This document shows positions 45,936-60,279 of a stretch of 64,000 nucleotides of DNA, in pieces. Below the pieces are notes generated by a model. The model had not been told where the DNA came from. It saw nothing but the letters and a program-made list of their open reading frames with translations, and made no database searches. How positions within the stretch are numbered: the stretch's first letter is position 1; the number at the start of each line of letters is the position of its first letter. The stretch lies in contig NC_030382.2 in assembly GCF_001625215.2 (NCBI RefSeq), positions 47,829,364 to 47,893,363 on the forward strand, read 5' to 3'. The position numbers and the translations under genes are program-made. Source of the stretch: Daucus carota subsp. sativus. Taxonomy: Eukaryota > Streptophyta > Magnoliopsida > Apiales > Apiaceae.

Positions 45936-48900
45936 TTATGTAGTGAAGAAAGTCCAGATCTTCTTATGTATTGACACTTCACCAGGATTCTCTGGTTCAT
46001 CATCCACATCCTCGGCATTGTCAGGATCTTCAAGTCCATTATCTCCATCTTCATGTAAGGTGCTTCCCCTTTCAGCGCCAACACAGCCTTCAGGTCTCAT
46101 GGCAATTACCTCCTCACTGAACCCTATATTTTCAGCTATCACTAGCTGCTCAATGCTCTTTTCAGGAGTTTCGAATGTTTTGAGCTGTGCATCAAAGCAA
46201 AAATATTTATAGACATACATTTTTCATAAGAACGGTATTACAGAATTAATCAGAGGATATTATTTTTAATGAAATCCAAAATAACCTAAACAATTAGAAA
46301 AGTGAAAAAGAAGTACCTTAGCATCGCTTTCTGCCGATAGATCTTGAAATTGAACACTTTTATTAGCTGTAACCTGTATAAATGTTGTTGGATTGCTTTT
46401 CTCAGGAGCAATTTTTAGTGATCGGGTAGGAGCATCTTTAGGATTTTGCACTGCTTCCACCTTGTCAACATTAACTTTGCTTTGCATGTTCTCGGTATCA
46501 ACTGAAGCTTGCGCGGAGGCAGCTGTTCCCACACTGACCAATCAATTCACAAATTTTTTAAATGACAATTAAAAACATACCATAACATACTCTGATAGTA
46601 TGAAACTATCCTGCCCCCTCTTACTTATTACAAGATTAATTCATCTTTAGCAGTTGATTATTAATGATTCTACATCTCTCATAGTAGGAGTGATATGATC
46701 TTTCTTCTAACAACTAACAAAGAAGCCCGCTTCATACATTATCAGCAATGTATACACACAAGAGATTAGACATACCTGCTTAAACAATAAATGATGTAAA
46801 AAAATTGAGATCATATTAGCTCGTACCCAAAACCAGTTCACTAATCCAGGATTGTTCACCATCTAAATTACAATTCTCTATCACGCGAGAACAGACCCCT
46901 AAACCCAGATAAAAGTAGACAAAATAAAGGATGATATATTTCGCTTTAGACTCATACAAACTAAGAAGAAAAGACAATTTTCTCATGGTGTTCCCAGTCA
47001 AGTCAAGTTTTAATTGCAACTTGAAGCATATTTTATAGAAATTAGTTCACAGGTAATTTCTAATATTACAGGAGAGGTATATCTAAAGCATTAGATTTAC
47101 AAATTATATGTACATTTCTAGTATCAACTAATATTGTGTTCACTATTTTTAAACCTTCAAATGACACTTAAATTGTGTTTCACTGTTTTATGTCTGTCTG
47201 ATGCAAATGCAATCTCTCCATGGCACACTAAGAAACAAAGTCTTTAACCCACAGTCGGCTCCCAGAAGGCACAAACAGGTCCAAGGAAAGGAAGCAACGG
47301 AAACAATGAACACCAATTCAAATATTGTTAACATCTATAAAGTATGGCCCATGAAAAGTGAATCAAGATTGATCTGAATGGAAACATATGCAATCAAAAG
47401 TCAAATAATAAGTGTTCACCAGTTATAGTTTTGCGTAAAAGATTTTATATTCAGCTTATACCCAACTGCATTTCAGGTTCAAAATTTAAAATGTAATGGC
47501 ACTTCAAGGCTCGACCCAACTGCATTTCAGGTAAAATCTAAACTCTGATGGCATTTCAACGCTCGAATTATGTTTCACGGTTAATGGTCAAATGCTAGCC
47601 TAGTATTGTCAATACTTAATTTATATTACCTCCGTTATACTCAAGGCCAAAATCCCAAGTTACAACACTTTCTGCAAGGCAACAATACATTTGCTTTACA
47701 TTATATGACATGAAGAACATGTAACTGTCACTGCCAGAAAAATCTAATTTTAAAATAAAACTAATAAGTTGAGGACTATAGAAACAGATGAAAAATAAGG
47801 ATAAATTTCAGAGACCACATTTAAAATATAAAAGATGGGACTGAAAAGAGTTAAAGTTACTTGATATGATCTACTAACAGCATTAAAATACCTACTATGC
47901 TCCACAAAATACTTCCAAGTCATAATCTACTAATACTTCGTATGCCATAGCCCATAAGAGCTCAAAACACCAAGAGCAATGGCATTTGCCTTGCCTATAT
48001 CATCATTCACGCAGATTATCTAGGAACTTACGTCTTGTTTCGCCTAAGATTATATCGCCTTTCACCTGGAGTTTGAACAGATGAAACTACAGTTTGTCGT
48101 CTTTTCCTGCGTCCAACTTCTTCTGAGACACTTTCTGAGCATTCTTCACTATAATCACCCGCCACTTCACTCACTGTAACTCTTGAGGTTTGAGCACGTT
48201 GTCGCTTCCTTTGAGTGGTACCAAGTGCTTTTTCACCATAGCTGGAGTCCCCACGACTTTCCTCATTAACATCGGCAGACTCATGTGGAACATTGTCACC
48301 CAGTTTTCCCGCTGAAGTTCTCCCCAATATTACTGCAGCATCTTCAACCACAGCTTTCACAGAATGTGTTCTGTGGATTCCAACTTTGGGTTTCCTACTA
48401 GATCTGCGACGCCCGCTTTTAAGCTCTGATTGCTGAGAATCTTCTGGAGCTTCTGCTGTCGTACTGTTTATATTGCTGAACTCGTCAGTGCAGATATCAT
48501 GTCCCTCAGCAACCTCTCTATCGGTTTTCGGAGTGACCAAATGAACATCAGAAGACTCATTTGCAAGACCCAAGGATGGTTCTGGACCATCTTCAGCTTT
48601 CCGTAGCCCCCTCGATGCTAAGTCACTAGCACTAGGTCCTTCGTCCTTTTCATCTACATTCGCCAGCATATCAGATTGAGATTTCGAATATTGAGCAGTC
48701 TCGTTAGGAGAATACTTAAAAATGTTTGAGGTACATCTCTTTATCCAAGATATGTGACCTCCAGAATTTGATGATGTTAAATCAGTTCCATCCTGGACCT
48801 TGTACACACGACCATGTCCCGACCTCGATAGAGGAGATAACTTGTACTCTGTTTCAAGCTGTTGTTGGAGGTCAGAGAGTTCATATTCCCGGGTGAATTC

Positions 48901-51900
48901 TCCACAATGGTTGCAACTCTTCAGCCTGTCAACAAATGCAAGTAAGCGATCTCTTTCCTTAATTAGTTGTTCTCGCTGAAGCTTGACCTTCTTGTTAAGA
49001 AGGTCAAGCTCAACAATGTCCTTGTTCATTTCAAGTTGGTGCTCTTCCAGCTGCTTCTTATTCAAGGCAATCTCTTGTTCAACCTTTTCTATTCTACTCC
49101 TTTCAGACCTTAATTCTTCCATATCCTTTTGTACAGCTTCCTTCAAAGATTTAATTTTGCTATATTCTTTCTCCTTCTCCTCATTGAATGCCCTCTCCCT
49201 GTCATGGACATGCGTCTCCAATTCATCCTTTCTTCTCTGCATATCATCCTCGAGATTCTTTTTTCTCAACTCAAAGTCAAGAAGCATTTGACTATGTTCA
49301 GCTTTAGATTTTTCAGATAAAAGGGCCTGCTCGTGTCTCATTACAGTAGCAAAACTTTCTTTCTCTGTTTCCAGAGCTTCTAATTTCACCTTAAAATGCT
49401 TTTCCATTGCAAGCCTTTCATTTTTTAACCGATCCTCATCAAACAGTCGCATTTTCTCAAACTTCTCTTTTTCTTCACCAAATTCACGCAACTCCCTATT
49501 CAGAGCAGTACTTCTTTCATCAAGTGCTTCCCATTCCTCCTCAAAGTGCTTTCGGTCCTCCTTCAGACTCTCTCTCTCCTTCAGAAGCAAATCCCTCTCA
49601 TGTTGGTACTTCTCAATCTCTTGTTTCAGTTGCGACTGCAAACGAAGATATTCTGCCCTCTCTTCTTCAGAAATTTTAAGTTTCTGGCTGACGTCAGTCT
49701 TTGTCCTCTCAAATTCATGTTTAAGAGTTTGTAAGATATTCTCATCAACAGAAATTTTCTTCTTTTCCATATCCAGCCTTCTCTCATCTGATTTGAGTAC
49801 TTCCTCTTTCTCTTTCAACTCTTTTATCTTTGTTTCTAGGTCTTCCTCTTTCTCTTTAAGCCTCTCAGAATTGTTCTGCAAAGATTGCTCAAGCTTACCC
49901 AGGTCTTCCTCTCTGCGGTTGATCGCAACTTCTTTGTCACATAAGGCACCCATCTTGCATCTCATCTCCTCATCAAGTGATTTCCTTTTCCCATCCATTT
50001 CCGCCTCAAACTCCTGCCTTCTTGCATCAAGAACAGCCTGTTCGTCAAGAAACTTCTGAATCTCCACCTGCAAGAAATAAATAGATAACATTCAGCAGCT
50101 AAAAGTTGTACATGAACCAGACATGTACGATGTCAAATATGAAGGGGGGGAAGATACATCAATGAGACTACTACATCAACATAACTTTAGTTACAACCAC
50201 TAGGAAAAGTTCAAGTGTAGAGACTCACTCTTTCTCTAACAGAGAGCTTTTCTGCAAGAGCCAGTAACTCCTTCTCCTTCATCTCCAACTCCTTCTCCTT
50301 CATCTCCAGATCACTCCTAAGAGCTTCAGCCTTCTGTTATCAATCAAAAAAAAAAAAAAAAAAACTCTAATCAATCAACGAGACAGTATAACAACAAAAA
50401 TCCTCCATTCGACAAACAACAACAGCAGAATCATTTAAAAAGAACAATAACTCACATGCTCTTCTGCTGTTAACTTCGCCCGTCTATGTTCTATGTCATC
50501 CTCGGCCTTCTCCAAAGCTGACTTGCTGGAATCAATTTTTTCCTGTGCTTTTTTGAGTTTCGTCTCTTTCAACCTAAAATCCCTCTCAATTTCATTTACC
50601 TTCTCCTCCCTCTGATTACATATTCTCCGGCCCTCGCATAATCTTTCTTCCCCTTCTTGTAATTTTCTCTCCCACTCATGCAGATCTTTTTTATGTTTAT
50701 TGTAAGTGGCTTCATGAGCCTCCCGCCTGCAAATCAAAAAGGTTATTAATATTAACTCCAGTTCCGAATAATAAAAAGAGGTGATGTATCACATAGATCA
50801 TACTCTGCAATAAATGATAAACGTTCCTTCTGAAGCAGACTGTCACGGGTCTCAACTTCTTGCAATTTTCTATCCAGCTCCAAGCTCTTCTTGGTCACCT
50901 CAGCAAATTTCGCATCTGCGACATGCAATTTTTTTTCTACATCCAAAGATTTCTCCTCGAGTCCAGATTTCAGAAAATCTGTATTCACCAATTTGGCCTC
51001 AAATGATTGCTTCATTTGTGCATGTTCTGCACGAACCTCCTTCAAAGCCTTCTCTAGCTGCAATAAAGAAGTTTTAACAGTGATAAGTGCATTAAAAAAA
51101 ACAAATCAAAGACTCTTGATACAAATCAATACACCTATAAATATAATAGGGAATTAAAATACAACTAATAATGCTTCAAAAGGAGGAACCTTATATGTGC
51201 ATTACCACAAACCAAACCCGTTTTATATTTGGTCATTTATCAATGTTGCACGAAGAATGACATTTTAACTAGATTAACAATATGGAAACATGTGTAATCA
51301 CTCTTAAACTCTAAAAGAATTCTTGTGACACTTTTTTAATCCAGAATATATGAACAAGCTATATACTCTTTACTTTATTACACCAACCAACACGGGAAAA
51401 ACAAGTTAATGGAAACATATACATGTACACATATAATAACCCGACCAAACAAAAGTTGAAGCCTTAAAACAGTAATGACTGACCTAAATATCTGAACAAA
51501 AGTGTAAAGATCACTAATATTTCATAAAGATCATAAAAACAAAACGTTTCTTACATCACCAACACATTTCTTCTCCGTTTCCAACGCCTTCCTCAAATTC
51601 TCCTCTCGCTTCTCAACCTGAGACAACGAAATAAGATGTGCAGTCTGTTCCCGTTTAAGCAACTCCTGAGTTTCCGTCAATGCCTCTCTCAAATTCTCAC
51701 TATTCAAAGTCCATTCCTTCTTCTCGATCAGCAGAAGCCCCATATTATACTGATAATCATAAAGCTACACAAAAAAATAACAATTCCAAATTAACCAATT
51801 AAAAAACACAGCTCATGGCAATTACAAGTTTATAACCATGATTCAGTAATTACCTCTCTCTCGATTTTCGCAATTTTCTCAAGTAAAGCTTGGTGATCTT

Positions 51901-52138
51901 TCTTCTCCATAGAAGCCTCATCTAATAACCCAGCCTCCGTAAAGCGTCTCCAATCTTCGACATCTCCGATATCAGAACGAGACACGGCTACCGTGTGGCT
52001 CTCGGTCAGGATTGATCGTGCTGGCGGTGGTGGGCCGTCAAGAAAGGCCACGGATTTGCCCTTATCGGAAGACTTAGGGTTTGGGCCGCGGGGTGTGGTG
52101 GTGAAATTGCCCCAATTTTTTCTCTGTGGAGTGAACAT
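45936..52138 (-). CDS. CRWN1: Nuclear matrix constituent protein NMCP1/CRWN1 (8 exons)
   Basis: Minus-strand exons: 52138-51854, 51764-51555, 51057-50804, 50726-50456, 50333-50229, 50067-48032, 46533-46317 and 46184-45936; 1208 residues with every junction in frame. CRWN/NMCP proteins are the plant lamin analogues at the nuclear periphery, controlling nuclear size and heterochromatin layout. The head [20 protein letters not shown] is followed by a long coiled coil from about residue 85 to 760 (for example [29 protein letters not shown]). Next come the conserved [16 protein letters not shown] motif, basic nuclear-localisation stretches ([19 protein letters not shown]), [10 protein letters not shown], an acidic run and the CRWN1-type terminus [14 protein letters not shown]. 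The terminus and length place it in the NMCP1 (CRWN1) group rather than the CRWN4 group. It diverges from DCP5. Confidence 0.95.
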
Positions 52139-52964
52139 GTTGGAAATTTAGGGTTTTGGGTTTAATTCGATTTGATTTATAACGAAACCTAATTTAACGG
52201 AAGATATATTGAGTTGAGTGTTGAGAGAAAAGTGGGAGGTGTGCTCTGCGAAGTGTAAAGTGTTTGGTGGATTCAAAAAAGTGAAACGAGTGAATGATTT
52301 TGTAGGCGTTTTGCTTAGCCGACTCAGCACTTTGTTTAACCGACTTCATTGCTCGTGTATTTATCCTCAGACTAAAAATATAAAATTTGATTTTGGATAA
52401 CGATAGGAATATTAAAAAAAAAGAGAAAATTTTGGCAAAAAAAAGAGAAATAAAATATTTAAAAAAATTATTATATATTTCAACTAATTTTATAACTGAT
52501 CAAGTATATGTTATTATACTTTATTTTATATATACATATTAATAAATTGATAATTTTATTTGTAATAGTATGTTTTAAATATACAATTTCTCAGTATAAA
52601 TAAGAATATTGATTTATTAAATTATTACTTATTTCCAAAATTTTAAAAAATATTTATTATACATGTGGTAAGATGATTTATACTGTAGTATAAGAACTAA
52701 AATTACGCATTTGGTTGCTAATTTGTCACGTTTGGTTTGGTTTTTTTGTGGTCTTCTCGTTTGTGTGAGTATGGTGCTTGATTTAAGAATAAAAGCTGGG
52801 TTTGCATCCTCAGTTAATAGTTCAAACTAGTTATGGCGGAAGCCAAAGTAACATGGTATATATCATCTTCAACAAATCACGTGATTTTATCTCCAAAAAA
52901 ATGGAATAATCAGTATTGTTTCTGACCTTGTTTGTTTTACGCGACTATTTATGTAAATGTTGTA

Positions 52965-53084
52965 CTCCCTCTGTTTTTTTTATTATTCAAAAAAAAAATT
53001 GGAAAATAATAATTTTAACTACCCGGTCAAAGCACTTAAAAGTGTATGCCAAAAGTCAAAGCGTCATATAAAAAACAGAGGGAG
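52965..53084. mobile_element. Stowaway MITE (120 bp)
   Basis: The left end CTCCCTCTGTTTTTTTTATT and the right end ATATAAAAAACAGAGGGAG are inverted repeats, flanked by TA (52963-52964 and 53085-53086). A degenerate relative is at 6645-6764. Confidence 0.87.
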
Positions 53085-53285
53085 TATGATTTTTATTATT
53101 GAATTAACTTATTTATCAAAACAGAAATTATTTTTTATCGTTACCGGTATATTTTATAGCACATGTTAATATTTTTCTTTATCATACTTAAATTTATAAA
53201 CTTATTTAATATATTAAATAATTTATATTAACCAGACAAATTTATTTCAGTTACGTATGCTATTCAAAATAAATATATATATTTT

Positions 53286-53683
53286 GGGATAAGTTCTATG
53301 GAGACCACGTTTTCATTGGAGACCACTTATGTACTGCAACTAAAACACTCCATAAAAACATTGCAAAATTTATTATTTTTCGAGTCATGTTCTACAAAGA
53401 TCATTATTTTATTGACAATCTTGCAAATTTTATACATTTGACAAATAAAACACTAAAAACATATTATTTTACAAAACCATGTTTAGTGTGCAGAACATTT
53501 GTTGATCTTGCAATACATACATGTTCTGCTTGTTTAGCATAAATAATTTTCAACATTTTCGATGAAATAGTCATATTTATCGAATGTATTTCGTAAAACA
53601 ATAAATTTGGTAGTGTTTTAATTGCAGAATATAAATGATCTCCAAGATCTCCGATGAAAACACCGTCTCCATAACTTTTCTCT
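53286..53683. mobile_element. Inverted-repeat element (398 bp) near AT-rich target
   Basis: The left end GGGATAAGTTCTATGGAGAC continues CACGTTTTCATTGGAGACC. The complement of the right end reads AGAGAAAAGTTATGGAGACG then GTGTTTTCATCGGAGATC. Further in, TACTGCAACTAAAACACT pairs with TTCTGCAATTAAAACACT. Flanks are TATATATA-rich. The end pattern resembles that of the larger element at 32810-34004. Confidence 0.6.
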
Positions 53684-54049
53684 ATATATTTAATAATAAA
53701 ATGGAATTAATATGTAGATATATATTATTAATCAACCAAGTATTAAAATTTATCATATTATCAGAATATATATAAAATCATTTTAATAAAATATTAAATA
53801 ATAATCTATCAAAAACCCAAACGCGCACTAAAATCCGAAACCCTACGATGCAATATTATCGGTATCAATCATCTTCAAAGAGTCAACAAACCAATCTTCC
53901 GATTTATATATTTCACTCACTCGAGTCCTCAATTTCTCCCTCCTATATCTATATACTTGCATACAGATTGCAAAGTGGAGTGCAATTGATTATCTTTCTC
54001 AGTCCTAATCTTTTTTATAAACGTATAAATCTCAATATCGTCTGGCAGT

Positions 54050-57000
54050 ATGGCTGCGGAGAGTTCTAGATCTAATTCGGCGGCCGATTCCTACGTGGGA
54101 AGTCTAATTAGCTTGACTTCCAAGAGTGAAATTCGATATGAAGGGATTTTGTATAACATCAATACTGATGAGTCTAGTATTGGACTGCGTAATGGTAAAA
54201 TTTTGTTTTTTTTTAATTGTTTGATGTAAAGATTGGGTTTCTATTGTTAATTTGGTAAAGATTGAATCTTTTTGTGAAGGGGAGTAATTAGTTATTACAG
54301 GGTGATAGTGATTTTTTTAATTCATGTGAAGATAGGGTTTTACTATTGATTGTGGGAAAAAAATGAATATAGTGTGTGCGACTGGTGTTATTAGCTGTTC
54401 TTTATTTGGGTTTAGTATTAGTCTGATGGATTTTGTCTTGATTGTATTTAGGTGTTTGTGTTGATTGTGTTAGTATGATGATTGATATTATCTGCCTTTG
54501 TTTATTGTAACATGTATATTCACTTTCGAACTGTTAATCGTGTCAAAGATCGAATCTTTCTTGTGGAACTTGAAGTGTTTAGTTAATTTTAGGATATGTT
54601 CAGAAAATCTATAGTGGACTTTGTGTTAATTTATGATGTTTTAATTTATTGACGCAAAGACAGTTTTTCTAGTCGTTGATATGGTGAAAAAATTGATTCA
54701 TTTGTGTGGATTAAAGTATTTAGTTATTTCTCGGGGGTAGTTTCTTACTTAAAAAAGAAAGAAATAAGCAGTTAATCTTGACATTCGTGAAAAATGTGGC
54801 TCTTTTGTGTGTGATATTAGAATGTTTTCAAAATATGCTTTGATTTTGATGCTAACATTTAATGCTTATTTGGGTTTGGCAGTGAGATCTTTTGGAACAG
54901 AAGGACGTAAGAAAGACGGTCCACAAGTCATGCCTAGTGAGAAAGTCTACGAGTACATACTATTCCGTGGAAGTGATATTAAGGTATTAGGATTGGAACA
55001 TAAGAGTGGGTTACCACAGTATTGGAAGCTTTAAATGGAAATGTCTTATCTTGCTATTTTCAGTATGTTCCTCATATTACAAGTGGATAGCATAGTTTTG
55101 TTTAAATATGTTCGGTATCTTTTTTTTTTTTGGGTAGAACTAGGCTATCATATGCGATATAGTCATATAGAATTACAATTCCGACTACACTTGATGGTAC
55201 AATCTTTCATTAATATGTGATATGTGATGCATTCTATGCCATTTAGTTGGAAATGTAAAACGTTAAGAATCATATTTTATTATTTATGACGCTATCATGA
55301 TAATTGAGTGACCATCTTACAGGACAGCGGACAGGCAATTAATGTCATTTTAACGTTTAGCTAAACGACATATATTGCAAAACTAACATCAATATGAATC
55401 AGTTAAAAGTATTTTTGTATATATATAAATATATGGTATTACGTGTAACCACTTTTGTTGAACTTTTATTCTACTTAATGTTTACAGAGGAGCATTTAAC
55501 TGTTGATATATTACTTCTGCTTAAATTACCTTGAAGGTTTTGTCAGTTGGTTGTCATCTTTCCTTACCATTTTAAGCATCCACCAGTGTAGAAGCTAAAT
55601 TGGTTGAATCACTTTGTGTCTTTTGCAGGACCTTCAGGTTAAATCATCTCCACCTGTTCAACCTCCAATGCAAACAACAACCATAAACAGTGATCCTGCC
55701 ATTATTCAGGTATTTTAAGAGCAATGACAACACCCACACAACATATTATGTGTTAGGATTGTGACTGTTTTTAATTATTGATGCAGTCTCATTATACTCG
55801 CCCAGCATCCACATCTTCAGGCTTACCCCCTCCTGTTACTGGGTCTTTGACAGACAGTCTTTCTCAAAATGTACAACCGGGACAACCTGGTTCAACTTTT
55901 CAAGGAGCTATCCCTTTGTACCAACCTGGAGGAAATATGGGATCTTGGGGTCCTTCGCCTTCACATCCAAGTGCAAATGGTAGTGGACTTCCGATGCCAA
56001 TGTATTGGCCAGGTTACTATGCTCCACCAAATGGACTTCCTCAAGTCCACCAGCAATCTTTGCTTCGGCCACCACCCGGGCTGGCAATGCCACCTGCAGT
56101 GCAGCAGCCAATGCAGTACCCTACCTTTAATCCATCCTTGCCAACTGGAGCTTCAAATATGCCAGGTTCGAACCTGCCAGAGTTTTCATTGCCTTTGCTT
56201 CCTACAAGTACTAATCCACTCAATTCAACAAACACCTCTTTGCCTTCAAGTCTGCCTCCTGCTCCAGCTATAACATTGTCTTTGGAAGCATTACCTAGTT
56301 TTATGCAAAATAAGGCCACTAATTCTGCAATTCCTTTAGCGCCAAAGGGTGCTAACTTTCAGTCAGCATCCCTGTTAACCACTTCAGGTACAGATGTAAG
56401 TACCATTGCGCCTCCTATCTCTAACAAGTCTATTGCTAGCTCAACATCACAGTATTCAGCAACTTCTCAACCCATTCCCCCTATATTGGGAATATCAAAT
56501 TCAGTGCAAACAGAGACAGCACCACCCTCACTTGTAACCCCTGGGCAGCTCTTGCAATCCGGACAAAGTGCAGTTTCATCTGCTTTATCATCACAAATAG
56601 CTCATAAAGATGTGGAAGTGGTTCAAGTAACCCCACAAAAATCTTCACAGCTACCAGTTCCAGCTGCCACAGAAGCTCAACCACCAATTTTGTCATTACC
56701 CCAACAATCTCGCCCTGTCTACAAGGTGTGAGTCATACTAATTTAGAGTTTATGCTTGTGTATATTTTGTTATTCATTTAAATTGATAAGGGCTGTGTTT
56801 ACATTGTTGCGGTTGCTAAATCATATTGATGTGTCATCCATTGACTGATATTTGCAGGTATTTGGTTAATAAGAATAAGAATAATACATGTTGTGCTTCA
56901 TCGTTAGATGGATATCCATAAAAAATTGTTCTTGTAGTTAACTAGTACTCCGTAAAATATAGTTTGGCAGGACGATACCTTAGGGAAATATGCTTGCTAT

Positions 57001-57587
57001 GTTAGTTGGAAGTTTTCTTCCTTTGTGTTTTTGTTTGCTAAAAAGGTTGTACGATGAGCCACTGCTTTCTGTGTACGTGTAGTAGGCATTCAGTCAAGAA
57101 TTTGGGGGAAACACCAAGCATTTTTAAGTATAAGTGTATATACTCTAGTGGCTTAAGTTGAAACTTGTAAAGAATATTTAAGTATTTTTTATTTGAGGTT
57201 TAACACTTGTTAAGTCTCAGTCACTTTCCATGCTCATTTGTCTAAAAAGTTCACCTTACAAAGTTGACTGCCTTTGTTCATTTTAATACAAATTTCATAT
57301 CTATTGCACAATAGTATTATTACAGTGGAGAAGCGTTTATAGATATTTAATTGAATTTATATATGCTCAGCTTGCATCTATTTGTGTTTTATTCTGTGGG
57401 GTCAACATGAGTGTTTTTCATTGCATGTTGAGTGTATATTTAGTCAAAATTGCTCTTAAACATTGGATAAGCGCTGACAATTTTCCAACCCATGTTTTGA
57501 TTTAGCCAAATGGAGTTCCTCATCAAGCTCGGTACAACAACTACAGAGGACGAGAAAGAGGAAGAGGATCAGGGGTAACTACTTCTA

Positions 57588-57673
<86 letters not shown>

Positions 57674-58570
57674 ATATATTTGTGTGTGTTTGTGTATTTA
57701 TATAAATCTTGTTCAATAAAACTTTGCCATGTTACGGCCACATGCGTACGATAGCTTAGATCCTAATCAAAATGGTTTCTTATGGACTTGGCTTTTCAAG
57801 ATGTAAGCCCACTGTATGTGCGCATCTCATATCTGTAGATGTGCTTTTAGTAGAATTTGTTGAGCCAGATGGAATTTTTAATGGGGTGATAATGATATAA
57901 CGTCTATATTTGCAGAGTTCACGCCCGGTTATGAAATTCAATGAAGAATTTGACTTTATGGCAATGAATGAAAAGTTTAACAAGGATGAAGTTTGGGGAT
58001 ATCTTGGCAAAGGTAACAAATCCAATTCGAAGGAAAAGGAAGGGGATGAAATTGCCGGTGAAGGTGATCATTTTGAAGAAGTTGATGCTGAATTACCCAA
58101 GTTGGATGTCAAAGTGAGAATATATCTGCCTAATGCATTTATTTTCTGCAAATGATTATTTTAATTGCATGAAAGATTGATCTGACGTTTTTCTTCTGTG
58201 TTCTGAACTCCTTCATTATACAGCCTGTATACAGCAAGGATGACTTTTTTGATACTCTCTCTAGCAATGCAACTGATAATCAATCTAATAATGGAAGAAC
58301 CAAGTTTTCTGACCAGATGAAGTTAGATACTGAGGTACATTTGAGCTATTTGTTGGTGATTTACATAAGAGATTTTGTAAATTTTCATACAGTAGTATGT
58401 GCTCACATGTCCTTAAATTGCAGACGTTTGGAGAATTCTCAAGGTATCGTGGTGGCAGGGGTGGTCGAGGTCCTAGTCGAGGTGGTCGTTTTAGAGGAGG
58501 TTATTATGGGAGAGGATATGGTTATTCTGGAAGGGGACGTGGTCGTAATATGCCCAGTCGTGATTACTGA
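54050..58570 (+). CDS. DCP5: Decapping 5, LSM14/RAP55-family P-body protein (8 exons)
   Basis: Exons 54050-54194, 54883-54983, 55629-55709, 55787-56725, 57506-57574, 57916-58113, 58224-58334 and 58424-58570; 596 residues, every exon in frame. Domain order: N-terminal LSm14 domain (about 12-82, [32 protein letters not shown]); a long Pro/Ser/Gln-rich low-complexity region encoded by the 939-bp exon; the FDF region [18 protein letters not shown] (about 455-472); the FFD box [13 protein letters not shown] (about 514-526); the TFG box [11 protein letters not shown]; and a C-terminal RGG tract ([20 protein letters not shown]). DCP5 works with DCP1/DCP2 in P-bodies to repress translation and promote mRNA decapping. 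Length and order match Arabidopsis DCP5 (611 residues). Intron 5 holds an (AT)n/(TG)n microsatellite. Confidence 0.96.
57587..57688. repeat. (AT)n-(GT)n compound microsatellite in DCP5 intron 5
   Basis: A long TA run followed by TG repeats and a second short TA/TG stretch, about 10 bp downstream of the exon 5 donor. Confidence 0.93.
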
Positions 58571-59757
58571 AACTGGCTGTCAAGGGGGGAGCGGCTATGA
58601 GGGCCTAGTGGTCCCCAGGAAGCAACTGATTTAGGTTCTGTTTGTAATTTCCTGCATTTTGTGTCCAGACTGGAATAAAACTAGAAAATGTTTGAGCATT
58701 AGTAGTGCTTCTGAATTCTTCTACAATGGTGGGATTTTTGAAGGTTTTCAACAAGTTGATTTAAAGGTTAGGGAATATTCCTATTCCTATGCCTATAGGG
58801 TACATGATATTAGAAAAGTGACTGTAAATTCTATGTTCATGATATGGATAGTTTGCTTGAAGTACTTTCCCCCCTTTTCTTCGGCAAGTCTAATATTACC
58901 CTCACAAGTCTGATAATACTTCAGTTACGATTGTGGTAGAGGTAGACCTCTACCGTAAATTAATTAGCTTGCACTCAACTGAATGTGTTGTAGAACAATT
59001 GAACATGTTGCACTGTGTGAGCTACGGATATTAGAGTTGCATTGCATTATGGTGGAGGAAGGTGTAGTGCAGGAAGATGTTTAGTTTCTGTGAAGTAGGT
59101 TCACTTGTAGTGCTTGTTGAGGTTATTATTTGCAGGTGTATTTTGGTTGTAGCTCTTTCTTTCTTCTTTGTCCTTGTTTCTCAACCACCCACTGTTTCTT
59201 AAATGGCTGGAGTTATCTGCTGTAACCATTTTACAGCGGGGTCGTATTGTTCGTGTCTAATTATTAGTGATGTTCATCTCCTGACAGAAGAGAAGGATAA
59301 AGGATAATTCAGGTGTATCGTGTATATGTGCAACCATCAGCTTGAAGTTTCGTTTTAATGTTTCCAGTTATCATCTTTGGGATCAAAGGAATAAACAAGG
59401 GTCGTTGCTTTCTGCCTTAGCTATCTATAGATTTTTATACGAGTCCCTTGTAAACTTGTTTTTCCTCATAAAAAAAGAGCTCGAACTGATTCCAAGACCT
59501 TGACTTTCGAGCGATGAAAGTGAGAAACGTAAATGACTGATACTATCATTCAGACAGACAGTTAAAAAGTCCTTGTCAAAAGGGATCTTTGAGGGAAAAT
59601 AATTGCAATATTATTGATTTTTGAACAGAACAGATGGAGACTCTACTATCCAAATAGAGCAAAAACATTTATGATGGTGCACGTGATAATAGACAGCGCA
59701 TTTGTGTACTTTCTTTTCCTGGATAAGTGATGGTGTGTATTTTAAATTTTTTCAAAG
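58571..59757. other. DCP5 3' UTR and downstream spacer
   Basis: Non-coding sequence after the DCP5 stop, with AATAAA-type signals around 58673 and 59390. No gene or transposon ends were recognised before the MITE at 59760. Confidence 0.5.
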
Positions 59758-59759
59758 TA

Positions 59760-59996
59760 CTCCCTCCATCCCAAATTAGATGAGCTCGTTGATTTCGGAC
59801 ACGCATTTTAAAGTCCATTGATCGTATAACTACAATACTTATTTTTAAAATTTTATTTTTGTAAATAAAAATTTAAATATGAAATTTTCGTTTACAAAAA
59901 AAAAATTAAAAAAATAAATTTCGGAACTAGACGGTCAATGCACCTTAAGTTACGTGCCCAAAGTCAACTAGCTGATCTAATTTGGGATGGAGGGAG
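59760..59996. mobile_element. Stowaway MITE (237 bp)
   Basis: The left end CTCCCTCCATCCCAAATTAG and the right end CTAATTTGGGATGGAGGGAG are perfect inverted repeats at the tips, flanked by TA (59758-59759 and 59997-59998). It is followed immediately by an ATA/ATT trinucleotide-rich tract to about 60057. Confidence 0.93.
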
Positions 59997-60279
59997 TATT
60001 ATAATAATAATAATTATTATTATCATTATTATCATGATAATTATTATCATTATTATTAATGTAAATGGAATTAATTAAATTTATTAACTAAAAGGTAAGA
60101 TAGAAATTAGAAATAATTTTAGAAGTAATTGGTATTTTCCTAAAGTCAAAGAATACTACCAAGATGAAATATTCAAAAAGATAATTTGAACAGCACATTT
60201 ATCATATTAATCATCTTAACTCACAAATCATTATTTCAACTTTTAAAATCGGTTCATACAGCTATCACCAACAATATAT

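Larger units (their letters stand above)
52139..54049. promoter_or_regulatory. Divergent CRWN1/DCP5 intergenic region
   Basis: About 1.9 kb separating two divergently transcribed housekeeping-type genes. It contains two mobile elements (52965-53084 and 53286-53683) and otherwise AT-rich sequence. No obvious shared promoter element was seen. Confidence 0.5.

Noticed and set aside
48983..50059. Several Ser/Phe-rich plus-strand ORFs
   Set aside because: Antisense shadows of the coiled-coil exon of CRWN1 (Glu/Lys-rich sense gives Ser/Phe/Leu-rich antisense).
55869..56319. Additional ORFs in other frames of the DCP5 long exon
   Set aside because: Shadow frames of a Pro/Ser-rich low-complexity coding region with no independent support.
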